DNA of 64,000 nt. It comes from Massilia sp. IC2-477. Lineage in GTDB: Bacteria; Pseudomonadota; Gammaproteobacteria; Burkholderiales; Burkholderiaceae_D. Shown here one piece after another: positions 36,395-45,614 of this stretch. The DNA lies in assembly GCF_020707265.1 (NCBI RefSeq), contig NZ_JAJFEQ010000005.1, forward strand, positions 372,001-436,000. The letters are read 5' to 3'. The notes under the pieces were generated by a model, which did no database searches, was not told where the DNA came from, and saw nothing but the letters and a program-made list of their open reading frames with translations. Positions within the stretch are counted from its first letter, which is position 1. Each line of letters opens with the position of its first letter. Position numbers and translations under genes: made by a program.

Positions 36395-39043
36395 TTAACC
36401 GGTGATCGCGTCCAGCGCCGAATCGACCAGCAGGCGCGCCGCATCGCTTGCCGGCAGCGGGCGCGCGAACAGATAGCCCTGGGCGTACTGGCAGCCGTAG
36501 CCGCCCAGCAGCGCGTACTGCCCTTCGGTCTCGACGCCTTCGGCCACCACCAGCAACTGCAGGCTGTTGGCCAGCGCCATCACGGCGGCCACGATGGCGC
36601 GGTCTTCCGAACTCGCCTCCAGCTCGCGCACGAAGGCCCTATCGATCTTGATCTTGCGGACCGGGAAGCGCTTCAGGTAGGCCAGGCTCGAGTAGCCGGT
36701 GCCGAAGTCGTCGATCGACACGCGCATGCCCATGCCGTTAATCTGGCGCAGGGTGTCCAGGGTCTGGCCGCCGTGCTGCATCAGCGCGGTCTCGGTGATC
36801 TCGAACTCGACCAGCGCCGGATCGATGCCGGTCGCGCCGACGATGCCCCGGATCGATTCCACCAGTCCATCGTGCATGAACTGGCGCGCCGACAGGTTGA
36901 TCGCCAGCGGCACCGCGGGCAGGCCCAGCGCCTGCCAGGCCATGCTCTGCTCGCAGGCAGTGCGGATCACCCACTCCCCGACTGTGACGATCATGCCGTT
37001 CTCTTCCAGGATCGGGATGAACTCGTCCGGGCCAACCAGTACATTGTCGAACTGCGCCCCGCGCCGCCAGCGCAGCAGCACCTCGAGCGCGTGCAGGCGG
37101 CGGGTGGCGGTGCTGATGATGGGCTGGTAGTGCAGCTCGAACTCGCCGCGCGCGAGCGCCCCGCGCAGGTTCGATTCCAGCTCGAAGCGGCGCGCCGCCG
37201 CCTGGTTCATGCGCTGGTCGAAGAACTGGTAGTTGTTGCGCCCCAGCGCCTTGGCGTGGTACATCGCCGCGTCGGCATGGCGCATCAGGGTGTCGACGTC
37301 GTTGCCGTCGTCCGGGCACAGGCAGATCCCGATCGAGGGCGTGATGTGCAGGCTGTGGCCTTCCAGCGGGAAGGGCGTGGCCAGCGCGTCAATGATCTTG
37401 TCGCCCACCAGCGCGCATTCGTCGGGCCCGCCGACGTCCGGCAGCAGCACCACGAACTCGTCGCCGCCCAGGCGCGCCACCGTGTCGCTCTCGCGCACCG
37501 ACTCGCACAGGCGCCGCCCTACTTCGCGCAGCAGCTGGTCGCCGATCGCATGGCCGAGCGAATCGTTGATGGTCTTGAAGCGGTCGAGGTCGAGGAACAT
37601 CACGGCCAGCCTTTGCCCGTTGCGGTGCGCGGCGCGCAGGGCGCAGTCGAGGCGGTCGGACAGCAGCACGCGGTTCGGCAGCCGGGTCAGGCTGTCGTAA
37701 TACGCCATGTGGTGCACACGCGCTTCGGCCTGGCGCCGCTCCGCGATCTCTTCCTGCAGCAGCGCATTCGCGCCGGCCAGTTCGGCGGTGCGCGCGGCCA
37801 CGCGGATCTCGAGTTCGTCACGGGCACGGCGGATCGCGTCGGCCGCCTCGCGCTGGCTGGTGACGTCGTCGATCATCCAGACGCTGCGCCCGGCCTTGTC
37901 GGCCATGTCGAACAGGCGTCCCGACAGGCGCGCCCAGAACAGGGTGCCGTCGCGGCGCGCCATCCGGTATTCGGCAGTGTGCACCTGCCCTGTCCCGAAG
38001 CTGCGCAGGGTATCGGCGCGCGCCGTGCGCCAGGCGGCTTCGTCCGGGTAGAGCGCGCGCACCGGGGTGCCGTCCATGCCGCCCGCCGGGCTGCCGAACA
38101 GCTCTTCCATCTTGCTGTTGCAATGCAGGGTCACGCCGTTCTCGACCACGGCGATGCCCAGCACCGCGTTGTCGAGGATGGCGCGGTTTTCCATCAGCGC
38201 GTTGCGCAGCTGGATTTCGTCGTGGCGCTCGCGCGTGCGGTCCTCGAACATCCAGATCGCGCCGAGCTCGGGGTCGTCCGGGTTGAACAGGTAGCCGTTG
38301 AGCTGACCCCAGATGCGGCTGCCGTCCTTGCGTACCAGCTCGGTCTCGGCGCGGTAAGGCAGGCCCTGCGCCAGCTGCGGGTAGGCCGTGGTCCCGAACT
38401 CCTGGAAGGACGCGTCGTCCGGATACACGATGCGGGTCGAGCGGCCCAGCGCCTCGCCGTCGCGGTAGCCGAACATGCGGCCGAAGGCGGGGTTGTAGCG
38501 GTGGATCACCCGGTTGCGGGTGTACATGATGCCGACCGTCGCGTTGTTCATGATGGCCTGCACCTCGAGCAGCGCCTGGCGCGCATCGGTCACGTCCTCG
38601 GCGATCCAGATGGTGCCCGCTTCGCGCGCGTTCGGGTCCACCGCGCGGCCGCGCAGGCGCGCCCACATGATGGAGCCGTCGCGGCGCCGGAACGGCTGCT
38701 CGCCCTTCTCATACAGGCCGCCGCCGGCCAGCACCGGATAGGCTTCCTGGACCAGCAGGTGATAGGCCTCGGGGGTGGCGAAGATGTCGACCGGGCGCAG
38801 CCGGCACAACTCGGCGTAGGAATAACCGAGCATCTCGCAGATGCGCGGATTGCAGGACTTGAACTGGCCCGGCAAGGTGAAGGCGATGCCGACCGGCGCG
38901 TTTTCCAGGATGGCGTGCTGCTCGCGCAAGGCGACGTGCAGCAGTTCCTGCTCGAGGTCCGCGCCCTTGGCCTGCGCCTGCGCCGCGGCGCCCGCGGTGG
39001 CGAGCCCGGCGACGAGCGCATGCTTGCTTGGGAGTCGGTCCAT
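36395..39043 (-). CDS. PAS-PAS-PAS-GGDEF-EAL cyclic-di-GMP protein
   Basis: An 882-residue cytosolic signalling protein. Three PAS domains are visible, beginning at the segments HAILENAPVGIAFT, AIMNNATVGIMYT and AILDNAVLGIAVV. A coiled coil (RARDELEIRVAARTAEL) leads to the GGDEF domain, with an intact GGDEF and an RxxD inhibitory site (RESD) five residues before it. The EAL domain has EVLLRW, NLSARQF and DDFGTGYSSLAYLK, so both cyclase and phosphodiesterase sites look functional. A TTG at 39082 would add 13 residues; neither start has a good ribosome site. No adjacent partner. Confidence 0.92.
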   Translation of the reverse strand: MDRLPSKHALVAGLATAGAAAQAQAKGADLEQELLHVALREQHAILENAPVGIAFTLPGQFKSCNPRICEMLGYSYAELCRLRPVDIFATPEAYHLLVQEAYPVLAGGGLYEKGEQPFRRRDGSIMWARLRGRAVDPNAREAGTIWIAEDVTDARQALLEVQAIMNNATVGIMYTRNRVIHRYNPAFGRMFGYRDGEALGRSTRIVYPDDASFQEFGTTAYPQLAQGLPYRAETELVRKDGSRIWGQLNGYLFNPDDPELGAIWMFEDRTRERHDEIQLRNALMENRAILDNAVLGIAVVENGVTLHCNSKMEELFGSPAGGMDGTPVRALYPDEAAWRTARADTLRSFGTGQVHTAEYRMARRDGTLFWARLSGRLFDMADKAGRSVWMIDDVTSQREAADAIRRARDELEIRVAARTAELAGANALLQEEIAERRQAEARVHHMAYYDSLTRLPNRVLLSDRLDCALRAAHRNGQRLAVMFLDLDRFKTINDSLGHAIGDQLLREVGRRLCESVRESDTVARLGGDEFVVLLPDVGGPDECALVGDKIIDALATPFPLEGHSLHITPSIGICLCPDDGNDVDTLMRHADAAMYHAKALGRNNYQFFDQRMNQAAARRFELESNLRGALARGEFELHYQPIISTATRRLHALEVLLRWRRGAQFDNVLVGPDEFIPILEENGMIVTVGEWVIRTACEQSMAWQALGLPAVPLAINLSARQFMHDGLVESIRGIVGATGIDPALVEFEITETALMQHGGQTLDTLRQINGMGMRVSIDDFGTGYSSLAYLKRFPVRKIKIDRAFVRELEASSEDRAIVAAVMALANSLQLLVVAEGVETEGQYALLGGYGCQYAQGYLFARPLPASDAARLLVDSALDAITG

Positions 39044-39164
39044 TATGGTTTTTTTGCTATGGGCTGGCTTGCCTTTTAGCAATCATAAACCACAAATGCT
39101 TGCTGTTCCATAACTAACAGAAACGCAAATGGGCCGTGTTGTTGCGGCCCATCAACGCAATGGT

Positions 39165-40367
39165 CTAGAAACAATCTCCAGGTACACGCACCCAGCCTTC
39201 CATCAGCACGCGTGCGCTGCGGCTCATGATCGCCTTCGCGACCGTCCACTCGCCATTCGCCTGGACCGCCTCGGCCCCGACCCGCAGGGTGCCGGACGGG
39301 TGGCCGAAGCGCACCGCGGTGCGCTTATTTTCCCCACCTTCGCCGCCGGCCGCCAGGTTCACCAGGGTGCCCGGGATGGCGGCCGCGGTACCGATCGCCA
39401 CCGCGGCGGTGCCCATCATCGCGTGGTGCAGCTTGCCCATCGAGAGCGCGCGCACCAGCAGGTCGACGTCGGACGCATTGACCTGCTTGCCGCTGGAGGC
39501 GACGTAGCTGGCGGGCCTGGCCACGAAGGCGACCTTCGGGGTGTGCTGGCGCTTGGCCGCATCCTCGATGCTGGAGATCAGGCCCATGCGCAGGGCGCCG
39601 TGGGCGCGGATGGTCTCGAACATCGCCAGCGCGCGCGGGTCGCCGTTGATGGCGTCCTGCAGCTCCGCGCCCGTATAGCCGATTGCCTCCGCGTTCACGA
39701 AGATGGTCGGGATGCCGGCATTGATCATGGTCGCCTTCAAGGTGCCGACACCCGGCACCTCGAGTTCGTCGACCAGGTTCCCGGTCGGAAACATCGACCC
39801 GCCGGCGCCCTCTTCCTCGGCCGCCGGGTCGAGGAATTCCAGCTGCACTTCGGCCGCCGGGAAGGTGACGCCGTCGAGTTCGAAGTCGCCGGTTTCCTGC
39901 ACCTGGCCGTCGGTCACGGGGACGTGGGCGATGATGGTCTTGCCGATGTTGGCCTGCCAGATGCGCACCGTGGCCATGCCGCTTTGCGGCACGCGGCCTG
40001 GTTCGACCAGGCCGCTGGCGATGGCGAACGAGCCGACGGCCGAGGACAGGTTGCCGCAATTGCCGCTCCAGTCGACGAAGGGCTTGTCGATCGAGACCTG
40101 GCCGAACAGGTAGTCGACGTCGTGGTCATCACGTTCGCTTTTCGCGACGATCACGGCCTTGCTGGTGCTCGAGGTGGCGCCGCCCATGCCGTCGATCTGC
40201 TTGCCGTAGGGGTCGGGGCTGCCGATCACGCGCAGCAGGAGCGCATCGCGCGCCGCGCCGGGTGTCTGGGCGGCTGCGGGAAGGTCTTGCAAGCGGAAGA
40301 AGACGCCTTTGCTGGTGCCGCCACGCATGTAGGTGGCGGGGATTTTGATTTGGGGTGTAAAGGCCAT
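39165..40367 (-). CDS. prpF: 2-methylaconitate isomerase PrpF
   Basis: A 400-residue PrpF protein that converts the trans/cis product of AcnD to the 2-methylaconitate isomer used for hydration in the methylcitrate cycle. Conserved segments are ATYMRGGTSKGVFFRLQDLP, GGATSSTSKAVIV, WSGNCGNLSSAVGSFAI and QLEFLDPA. The start MAFTPQIKIPATYMRGG at 40367 is the family start; a 14-residue extension in frame (40409) runs into an intergenic repeat. It is last in prpB-C-acnD-prpF, with 126 bp of repeat sequence between acnD and it. Confidence 0.93.
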   Translation of the reverse strand: MAFTPQIKIPATYMRGGTSKGVFFRLQDLPAAAQTPGAARDALLLRVIGSPDPYGKQIDGMGGATSSTSKAVIVAKSERDDHDVDYLFGQVSIDKPFVDWSGNCGNLSSAVGSFAIASGLVEPGRVPQSGMATVRIWQANIGKTIIAHVPVTDGQVQETGDFELDGVTFPAAEVQLEFLDPAAEEEGAGGSMFPTGNLVDELEVPGVGTLKATMINAGIPTIFVNAEAIGYTGAELQDAINGDPRALAMFETIRAHGALRMGLISSIEDAAKRQHTPKVAFVARPASYVASSGKQVNASDVDLLVRALSMGKLHHAMMGTAAVAIGTAAAIPGTLVNLAAGGEGGENKRTAVRFGHPSGTLRVGAEAVQANGEWTVAKAIMSRSARVLMEGWVRVPGDCF

Positions 40368-40382
40368 TACATTGTCCGGTTG

Positions 40383-40482
40383 TGTAGGGTGGGCGGCTTC
40401 GCCGCCCACCCGGTCAGCCGACGCAATTAAATCGCGTCGCGACCATTCACGTGATGGTTGACCGCGTGGGCGGGAAATCCGC
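40383..40482. repeat. Composite inverted repeat between acnD and prpF
   Basis: The ends TGTAGGGTGGGCGG (40383-40396) and CCGCCCACCCTACA (40469-40482) are a perfect 14-bp inverted repeat. The left end also forms its own hairpin (GGGTGGGCGGC-TTC-GCCGCCCACCC, 40387-40411), and the right end another (GTGGGCGG-GAAAT-CCGCCCAC). It resembles a small mobile repeat (MITE-like). No transposase is nearby. Confidence 0.75.
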
Positions 40483-40493
40483 CCACCCTACAG

Positions 40494-43100
40494 TTATGCA
40501 GCAGCTTTGGGAGCCGACGATTCCAGGAAATCCTGCGCAAAACGCTGCAAGACCCCACCCGCATCATAGATCGCCACTTCCTCGGCGGTGTCGAGACGGC
40601 AGGTCACCGGCACCTCGACGCGCTCGCCGTTCTTGCGATGAATCACGAGCGTCAGGTCGGCGCGCGGCATGCGTGCGCCGATCACATCGAAGGTCTCGGT
40701 GCCGTCGATGCCCAGTGTCAGGCGGTTCACGCCCGGCTTGAACTCCAGCGGCAGCACGCCCATGCCGACCAGGTTGGTGCGGTGGATGCGCTCGAAGCCT
40801 TCGGCCACGATCGCTTCCACGCCCGCCAGGCGCACGCCCTTGGCCGCCCAGTCGCGCGACGAGCCCTGGCCGTAATCGGCGCCGGCGATCACGATCAGGG
40901 GCTGCTTGCGCTCCATGTAGGTCTCGATCGCTTCCCACATGCGCGTAACCGTAGCTTCCGGCTCGATACGCGCCAGCGAACCCGCCTTCACGTTGCCCAT
41001 CGCGTCACGCACCATTTCGTTCTTGAGCGTTGGGTTGGCAAAGGTTGCGCGCTGCGCCGTCAGGTGGTCGCCGCGGTGCGTGGCATAGGAATTGAAGTCC
41101 TCTTCCGGCAGGCCCATCTTCGCCAGGTACTCGCCGGCGGCGGAGTCCAGCAGGATCGCGTTCGACGGCGACAAGTGGTCGGTGGTGATGTTGTCGCCCA
41201 GGACCGCCAGCGGACGCATCCCGGCCAAGCTACGCTCGCCGGCCAGCGCGCCTTCCCAATACGGCGGACGACGGATGTAGGTACTCTGCGGACGCCAGTC
41301 GTACAGCGGGCTCACCTTCTCCCCATCGTCGGCGACACGGGCGAACATCGGCGTATAGACCTTGCGGAACTGCTCCGGCTTGACGCTGCTGGCGACAACA
41401 GCGTCGATCTCTTCGTCCGACGGCCACAGGTCGGCCAGGCGAATCTCTTTACCGGAAGCGTCCACGCCCAGCACATCCTTCTCGATGTCGAAGCGGATGG
41501 TGCCGGCGATCGCATAGGCCACCACCAGCGCCGGCGAAGCCAGGAAGGCCTGCTTGGCGTAGGGGTGGATGCGGCCGTCGAAATTGCGGTTGCCCGACAG
41601 GACGGCGGTCGCGTACAGGTCGCGTTCGATGATCTCCTGCTGAATGGTCGGATCGAGCGCGCCGCTCATGCCGTTGCAGGTGGTGCAGGCAAAGGCGACC
41701 ACGCCGAAGCCCAGCTTTTCCAGTTCCGGCATCAGGCCGGCTTCTTCCAGGTACAGGGCGACGGCTTTCGACCCCGGCGCGAGCGAGCTCTTGACCCAGG
41801 ACTTGCGCGTGAGGCCGGCGCGGTTGGCGTTGCGGGCGATCAGGCCGGCCGCGATCATGTTGCGCGGGTTGTTGGTGTTGGTGCAGCTGGTGATCGCCGC
41901 GATGATGACGGCGCCGTCCGGCATCAGGCCGGCTTCGTTCTCGACCTTGCCTGCGATGCCGCGCTCCGCCAGTTCCGAGGTCGGCACGCGCTTGTGCGGG
42001 TTCGAGGGGCCGGCGATGTTGCGCACCACGGACGACAGGTCGAAGCTCAGGACGCGTTCGTACTGGGCGTTCTCGAGGCTGTCGGCCCACAGGCCGGCTT
42101 CCTTCGCATAGGCCTCGACCAGTTGCACGGTCTCTTCTTCGCGGCCGGTCAGGCGCAGGTACTTGATGGTCTGCTCGTCGATGTAGAACATCGCCGCGGT
42201 GGCGCCGAATTCCGGGGCCATGTTAGAGATGGTGGCGCGGTCGCCCAGGGTCAGGCTCGATGCGCCTTCGCCGTAGAACTCGAGGTAGGCCGAGACGACC
42301 TTCGACTTGCGCAGGAACTCGGTCAGCGCCAGCACGATGTCGGTGGCGGTGATGCCGGGCTGCGGTTTGCCGGTCAGCTCGACGCCGACGATGTCCGGCA
42401 GGCGCATCCAGGACGCGCGGCCCAGCATGACGCTCTCGGCTTCCAGGCCGCCCACGCCGATCGCGATCACGCCCAGGGCGTCCACCATCGGGGTGTGCGA
42501 GTCGGTGCCGACCAGGGTGTCCGGATAGGCGACGCCCTTCTCCTGCTGGATGACGGGCGACATGCGCTCCAGGTTAATCTGGTGCAGGATGCCGTTCCCC
42601 GGCGGGATCACGTCGACGTTCTGGAAGGCCTTCTTGGTCCACTCGATGAAGTGGAAGCGGTCTTCGTTGCGGCGGTCCTCGATGGCGCGGTTCTTGGCAA
42701 AGGCGTCCGGATCGAAGCCGCCGCACTCGACGGCCAGCGAGTGGTCGACGACCAGCTGGGTCGGGACCACCGGGTTGACCAGGGCGGGGTCGCCACCCTG
42801 CTCGGCGATGGCGTCGCGCAGGCCGGCCAGGTCGACCAGCGCGGTCTGGCCCAGGATGTCGTGGCAGACCACGCGCGCGGGGAACCAGGGGAAGTCGAGG
42901 TCGCGCTTGCGTTCGATGATCTGCTTGAGCGAATCGGTCATGCTGGCCGGGTCGCAACGGCGGACCAGGTTCTCGGCCAGCACCCGCGAGGTGTAGGGCA
43001 GCGTGTCATAGGCGCCGGGCTGGATGGCCTCGACCGCGGCGCGCGTGTCGAAGTAGTCCAGCGAAGTGCCTGGGAGGGGTTTGCGGTGGTTGGTGTTCAT
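40494..43100 (-). CDS. acnD: Fe/S-dependent 2-methylcitrate dehydratase AcnD
   Basis: An 868-residue aconitase-family enzyme. The 4Fe-4S ligands are in TSCTNTNNPRNMIAAG and ACTTCNGMSG. The start MNTNHRKPLPGTSLDYFDTRAAVEAI and the C-terminal swivel domain GADYGQGSSRDWAAKG with ERIHRTNLVGMGVLPLEF are characteristic. In the AcnD/PrpF route it dehydrates 2-methylcitrate, replacing the iron-free PrpD. The prpC stop lies 151 bp upstream, and the gap is filled by REP-like repeats. Confidence 0.93.
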   Translation of the reverse strand: MNTNHRKPLPGTSLDYFDTRAAVEAIQPGAYDTLPYTSRVLAENLVRRCDPASMTDSLKQIIERKRDLDFPWFPARVVCHDILGQTALVDLAGLRDAIAEQGGDPALVNPVVPTQLVVDHSLAVECGGFDPDAFAKNRAIEDRRNEDRFHFIEWTKKAFQNVDVIPPGNGILHQINLERMSPVIQQEKGVAYPDTLVGTDSHTPMVDALGVIAIGVGGLEAESVMLGRASWMRLPDIVGVELTGKPQPGITATDIVLALTEFLRKSKVVSAYLEFYGEGASSLTLGDRATISNMAPEFGATAAMFYIDEQTIKYLRLTGREEETVQLVEAYAKEAGLWADSLENAQYERVLSFDLSSVVRNIAGPSNPHKRVPTSELAERGIAGKVENEAGLMPDGAVIIAAITSCTNTNNPRNMIAAGLIARNANRAGLTRKSWVKSSLAPGSKAVALYLEEAGLMPELEKLGFGVVAFACTTCNGMSGALDPTIQQEIIERDLYATAVLSGNRNFDGRIHPYAKQAFLASPALVVAYAIAGTIRFDIEKDVLGVDASGKEIRLADLWPSDEEIDAVVASSVKPEQFRKVYTPMFARVADDGEKVSPLYDWRPQSTYIRRPPYWEGALAGERSLAGMRPLAVLGDNITTDHLSPSNAILLDSAAGEYLAKMGLPEEDFNSYATHRGDHLTAQRATFANPTLKNEMVRDAMGNVKAGSLARIEPEATVTRMWEAIETYMERKQPLIVIAGADYGQGSSRDWAAKGVRLAGVEAIVAEGFERIHRTNLVGMGVLPLEFKPGVNRLTLGIDGTETFDVIGARMPRADLTLVIHRKNGERVEVPVTCRLDTAEEVAIYDAGGVLQRFAQDFLESSAPKAAA

Positions 43101-43140
43101 GGTTCGAGCGTACTTTCAGGAGTACTAAGTGTTAGCCCGT

Positions 43141-43170
43141 GAACGTCATCCCGGCGAAGGCCGGGATCCA
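43141..43170. repeat. REP-like palindromic repeat, inverted copy
   Basis: CGTCATCCCGGCGAAGGCCGGGATCC contains the hairpin CCCGGC-GAAG-GCCGGG (43150-43165). Read on the other strand it has the same core CCGGCCTTCGCCGG, followed by ATGACG, as the copies at 15950 and 43195. Together with 43195-43233 it forms an inverted pair in the prpC-acnD gap. Confidence 0.7.
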
Positions 43171-43194
43171 ATTTTGCGTGGGTAGCCGCACAAA

Positions 43195-43233
43195 CAAACT
43201 TGGGTACCGGCCTTCGCCGGTACGACGGTCTTG
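43195..43233. repeat. REP-like palindromic repeat, copy 2
   Basis: CAAACTTGGG, then the hairpin TACCGGC-CTTC-GCCGGTA (43205-43222), then CGACGGTCTTG. It is nearly identical to 15950-15989, with a paired change at the outer base pair. Confidence 0.75.
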
Positions 43234-43251
43234 GGGCCGCGTGTACTAAGC

Positions 43252-44412
43252 TTACTTCCGATCCCCAATCGGCACAAACTGCAGATCCTCCGGACCCACA
43301 TAATTCGCGCTCGGGCGGATGATCTTGTTGTCGATGCGCTGCTCGATGATGTGCGCAGCCCAGCCGGAGGTACGCGAGATGACGAACAGCGGCGTGAACA
43401 TGGCGGTCGGCACGCCCATCATGTGGTAGGACACGGCCGAGAACCAGTCCAGGTTCGGGAACATCTTCTTGACTTCCCACATCACCGACTCCAGGCGCTC
43501 GGCGATGTCGAACATCTTCATGGAGCCGGCTTCCTGCGACAGCGTGCGCGCCACTTCCTTGATCACGACGTTGCGCGGGTCGCTGATGGTATACACCGGG
43601 TGGCCGAAACCGATCACGACTTCCTTGTTGGCGACGCGGTTGCGGATGTCCGCTTCGGCTTCGTCGGCATTCTCATAGCGCTTCTGGATGTCCAGCGCCA
43701 CCTCGTTCGCACCGCCATGTTTCGGACCGCGCAGCGCGCCGATTGCGCCGGTGATGGCCGAGTGGATGTCCGAGCCGGTGCCGGCGATCACGCGGGACGT
43801 AAAGGTCGAGGCGTTGAACTCGTGTTCAGCGTACAGGATCAGCGAGGTGTGCATCGCGCGCACCCAGGACTCGCGTGGCTTTTCGCCGTGCAGCAGGTGC
43901 AGGAAGTGGCCGCCGATCGAGTCGTCGTCGGTCTCGACGTCGATGCGCTTGCCGCTATGACTGAAGTGGTACCAGTACAGCAGCATCGAACCGAAGGACG
44001 CCATCAGGCGGTCGGCGATATCGCGCGCGCCCGGGATGTTGTGGTCGTCCTTTTCCGGCAGCGTGCAGCCCAGCACGGATACGCCGGTGCGCATCACGTC
44101 CATCGGGTGGGCGCCGGCCGGCAGCGCTTCCAGCGCGCTCTTGACGGCCTGCGGCAGCCCGCGCAAGGACTTCAGCTTGGCCTTGTAGCCCTTCAGTTCA
44201 GCGCTGGTCGGCAGCTTGCCGTGCACCAGCAGGTAGGCGATCTCTTCGAATTCGCAGGTGGTGGCGACGTCCAGGATGTCGTAGCCGCGGTAGTGCAGAT
44301 CATTGCCCGACTTGCCCACCGAGCAGAGCGCGGTATTGCCGGCGGCGACGCCGGAAAGGGCCACCGACTTCTTCGGCTTGAACGTTGGGGTCTCGTTGTT
44401 CTGGGTGCTCAT
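43252..44412 (-). CDS. prpC: 2-methylcitrate synthase PrpC
   Basis: A 386-residue citrate-synthase-family enzyme that condenses propionyl-CoA with oxaloacetate. Active-site regions are [28 protein letters not shown] and [21 protein letters not shown]. The short length (no N-terminal domain of hexameric citrate synthases) is that of PrpC. The start MSTQNNETP at 44412 has the ribosome site CAGGAGAT; the frame stays open upstream to 44523 inside prpB, without support. prpB ends 28 bp upstream. Confidence 0.95.
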   Translation of the reverse strand: MSTQNNETPTFKPKKSVALSGVAAGNTALCSVGKSGNDLHYRGYDILDVATTCEFEEIAYLLVHGKLPTSAELKGYKAKLKSLRGLPQAVKSALEALPAGAHPMDVMRTGVSVLGCTLPEKDDHNIPGARDIADRLMASFGSMLLYWYHFSHSGKRIDVETDDDSIGGHFLHLLHGEKPRESWVRAMHTSLILYAEHEFNASTFTSRVIAGTGSDIHSAITGAIGALRGPKHGGANEVALDIQKRYENADEAEADIRNRVANKEVVIGFGHPVYTISDPRNVVIKEVARTLSQEAGSMKMFDIAERLESVMWEVKKMFPNLDWFSAVSYHMMGVPTAMFTPLFVISRTSGWAAHIIEQRIDNKIIRPSANYVGPEDLQFVPIGDRK

Positions 44413-44440
44413 GCGTGGATCTCCTGTGTTCTCAACTGAT

Positions 44441-45331
44441 TTATTTGGTTTTCTTCTGGGCGAACAGCGCGTCCAGCTTCTGCTCGTAGCTGTGATAGTC
44501 GATGCGGTCGTACAGTTCCGCACGGGTCTGCATCGTGTCCAGCACGTTCTTCTGGGTGCCGTCGCGGCGGATCGCGTTGTAGACGTTCTCGGCCGCCTTG
44601 TTCATGGCGCGGAAGGCCGACAGCGGATACAGGGCGATGCTGACATTCGCGCTACGCAGTTCGTCGAGCGTGAACAGCGGGGTCGAGCCGAACTCCGTGA
44701 TGTTGGCCAGCACCGGCACCTTGACGGCGTCGGCGAACTGTTTGTACATCTCCAGGCTGGTCATCGCTTCCGGGAAGATCATGTCGGCGCCCGCTTCCAC
44801 GCAAGCGACGGCGCGCTCGATGGCGGCGTCCAGGCCTTCCACGGCCAGCGCGTCGGTGCGCGCCATGATCACGAAGTCATCGTCAGTGCGCGCGTCGGCA
44901 GCGGCCTTGACGCGGTCGACCATCTCGTCCTTGCTGACGATTTCCTTGCCCGGACGGTGGCCGCAACGCTTGGCGCCGACCTGGTCTTCGATGTGGCAGG
45001 CGGCGGCGCCGGCCTTGATGAGCGAGCGCACGGTGCGCGCCACGTTGAAGGCCGATGCGCCGAAACCGGTGTCGATGTCGACCAGCAGCGGCAGGTCGCA
45101 CACGTCGGTGATGCGGCGCACGTCGATCAGGACGTCTTCCAGGCTCGAGATGCCCAGGTCCGGCAGGCCGAGCGAACCGGCGGCGACGCCGCCGCCCGAC
45201 AGGTAGATGGCGCGGTAGCCGGCGCGCTTGGCCAGCAGCGCGTGGTTGGCGTTGATCGCGCCGATGACCTGCAGCGGGGATTCTTCCTGGACGGCCTTGC
45301 GGAATGAGGCGCCGGCGGAGTGATAAGTCAT
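44441..45331 (-). CDS. prpB: Methylisocitrate lyase PrpB
   Basis: A 296-residue PEP-mutase/isocitrate-lyase superfamily enzyme that splits 2-methylisocitrate into pyruvate and succinate, the last step of the methylcitrate cycle. Key segments are [39 protein letters not shown] (containing the catalytic KRCGH) and [18 protein letters not shown]. It is the first gene of the prp operon, 46 bp downstream of a sigma-54 promoter. Confidence 0.95.
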   Translation of the reverse strand: MTYHSAGASFRKAVQEESPLQVIGAINANHALLAKRAGYRAIYLSGGGVAAGSLGLPDLGISSLEDVLIDVRRITDVCDLPLLVDIDTGFGASAFNVARTVRSLIKAGAAACHIEDQVGAKRCGHRPGKEIVSKDEMVDRVKAAADARTDDDFVIMARTDALAVEGLDAAIERAVACVEAGADMIFPEAMTSLEMYKQFADAVKVPVLANITEFGSTPLFTLDELRSANVSIALYPLSAFRAMNKAAENVYNAIRRDGTQKNVLDTMQTRAELYDRIDYHSYEQKLDALFAQKKTK

Positions 45332-45377
45332 GCTTGTCCTTTCTTAGCTTGCATTAATTGAATACGGGATTGCATAT

Positions 45378-45393
45378 TGCAAGCGCCGTGCCA
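45378..45393 (-). promoter_or_regulatory. Sigma-54 promoter of the prp operon
   Basis: On the - strand the sequence reads TGGCAC, five bases (GGCGC), then TTGCA, an exact fit to the -24/-12 consensus TGGCAC-N5-TTGCW. It lies 46 bp before prpB. The activator with a PrpR domain and GAFTGA motif is encoded at 48663. Together these make sigma-54/PrpR control well supported. Confidence 0.88.
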
Positions 45394-45477
45394 GAGATGG
45401 ACCACTACACACATGCTTTAAAATCAAATACTTAGCTTCATCTGGATGGAAAGCCAGTATCACAATCATGCGCTTTT

Positions 45478-45524
45478 ATTTCATACACATGCAACATGCA
45501 TCATAAATGAAACAACGATGAAAC
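45478..45524 (-). promoter_or_regulatory. Candidate PrpR upstream activating sequence
   Basis: About 85-140 bp upstream of the -24/-12 promoter, ATTTCAT (45478-45484) is followed by two ATGAAAC copies in the other orientation (45507-45513 and 45518-45524). An inverted arrangement of this kind at this distance suits an enhancer-binding protein. PrpR binding is inferred from position. Confidence 0.45.
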
Positions 45525-45614
45525 ACGGTAGATACGCTCAGATAGTTGCGACGAGGCAAAACCCCACGTTGCGCACGCGATAAAGTCAAACTTCTACATT
45601 GCGCGAGGATCGTC

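Noticed and set aside
36173..39079. 968-codon + strand frame opposite the GGDEF-EAL gene
   Set aside because: Shadow frame; the opposite strand shows intact PAS, GGDEF and EAL motifs.
40458..43142. 894-codon + strand frame opposite acnD
   Set aside because: Shadow of the aconitase-family gene; no motif of its own.
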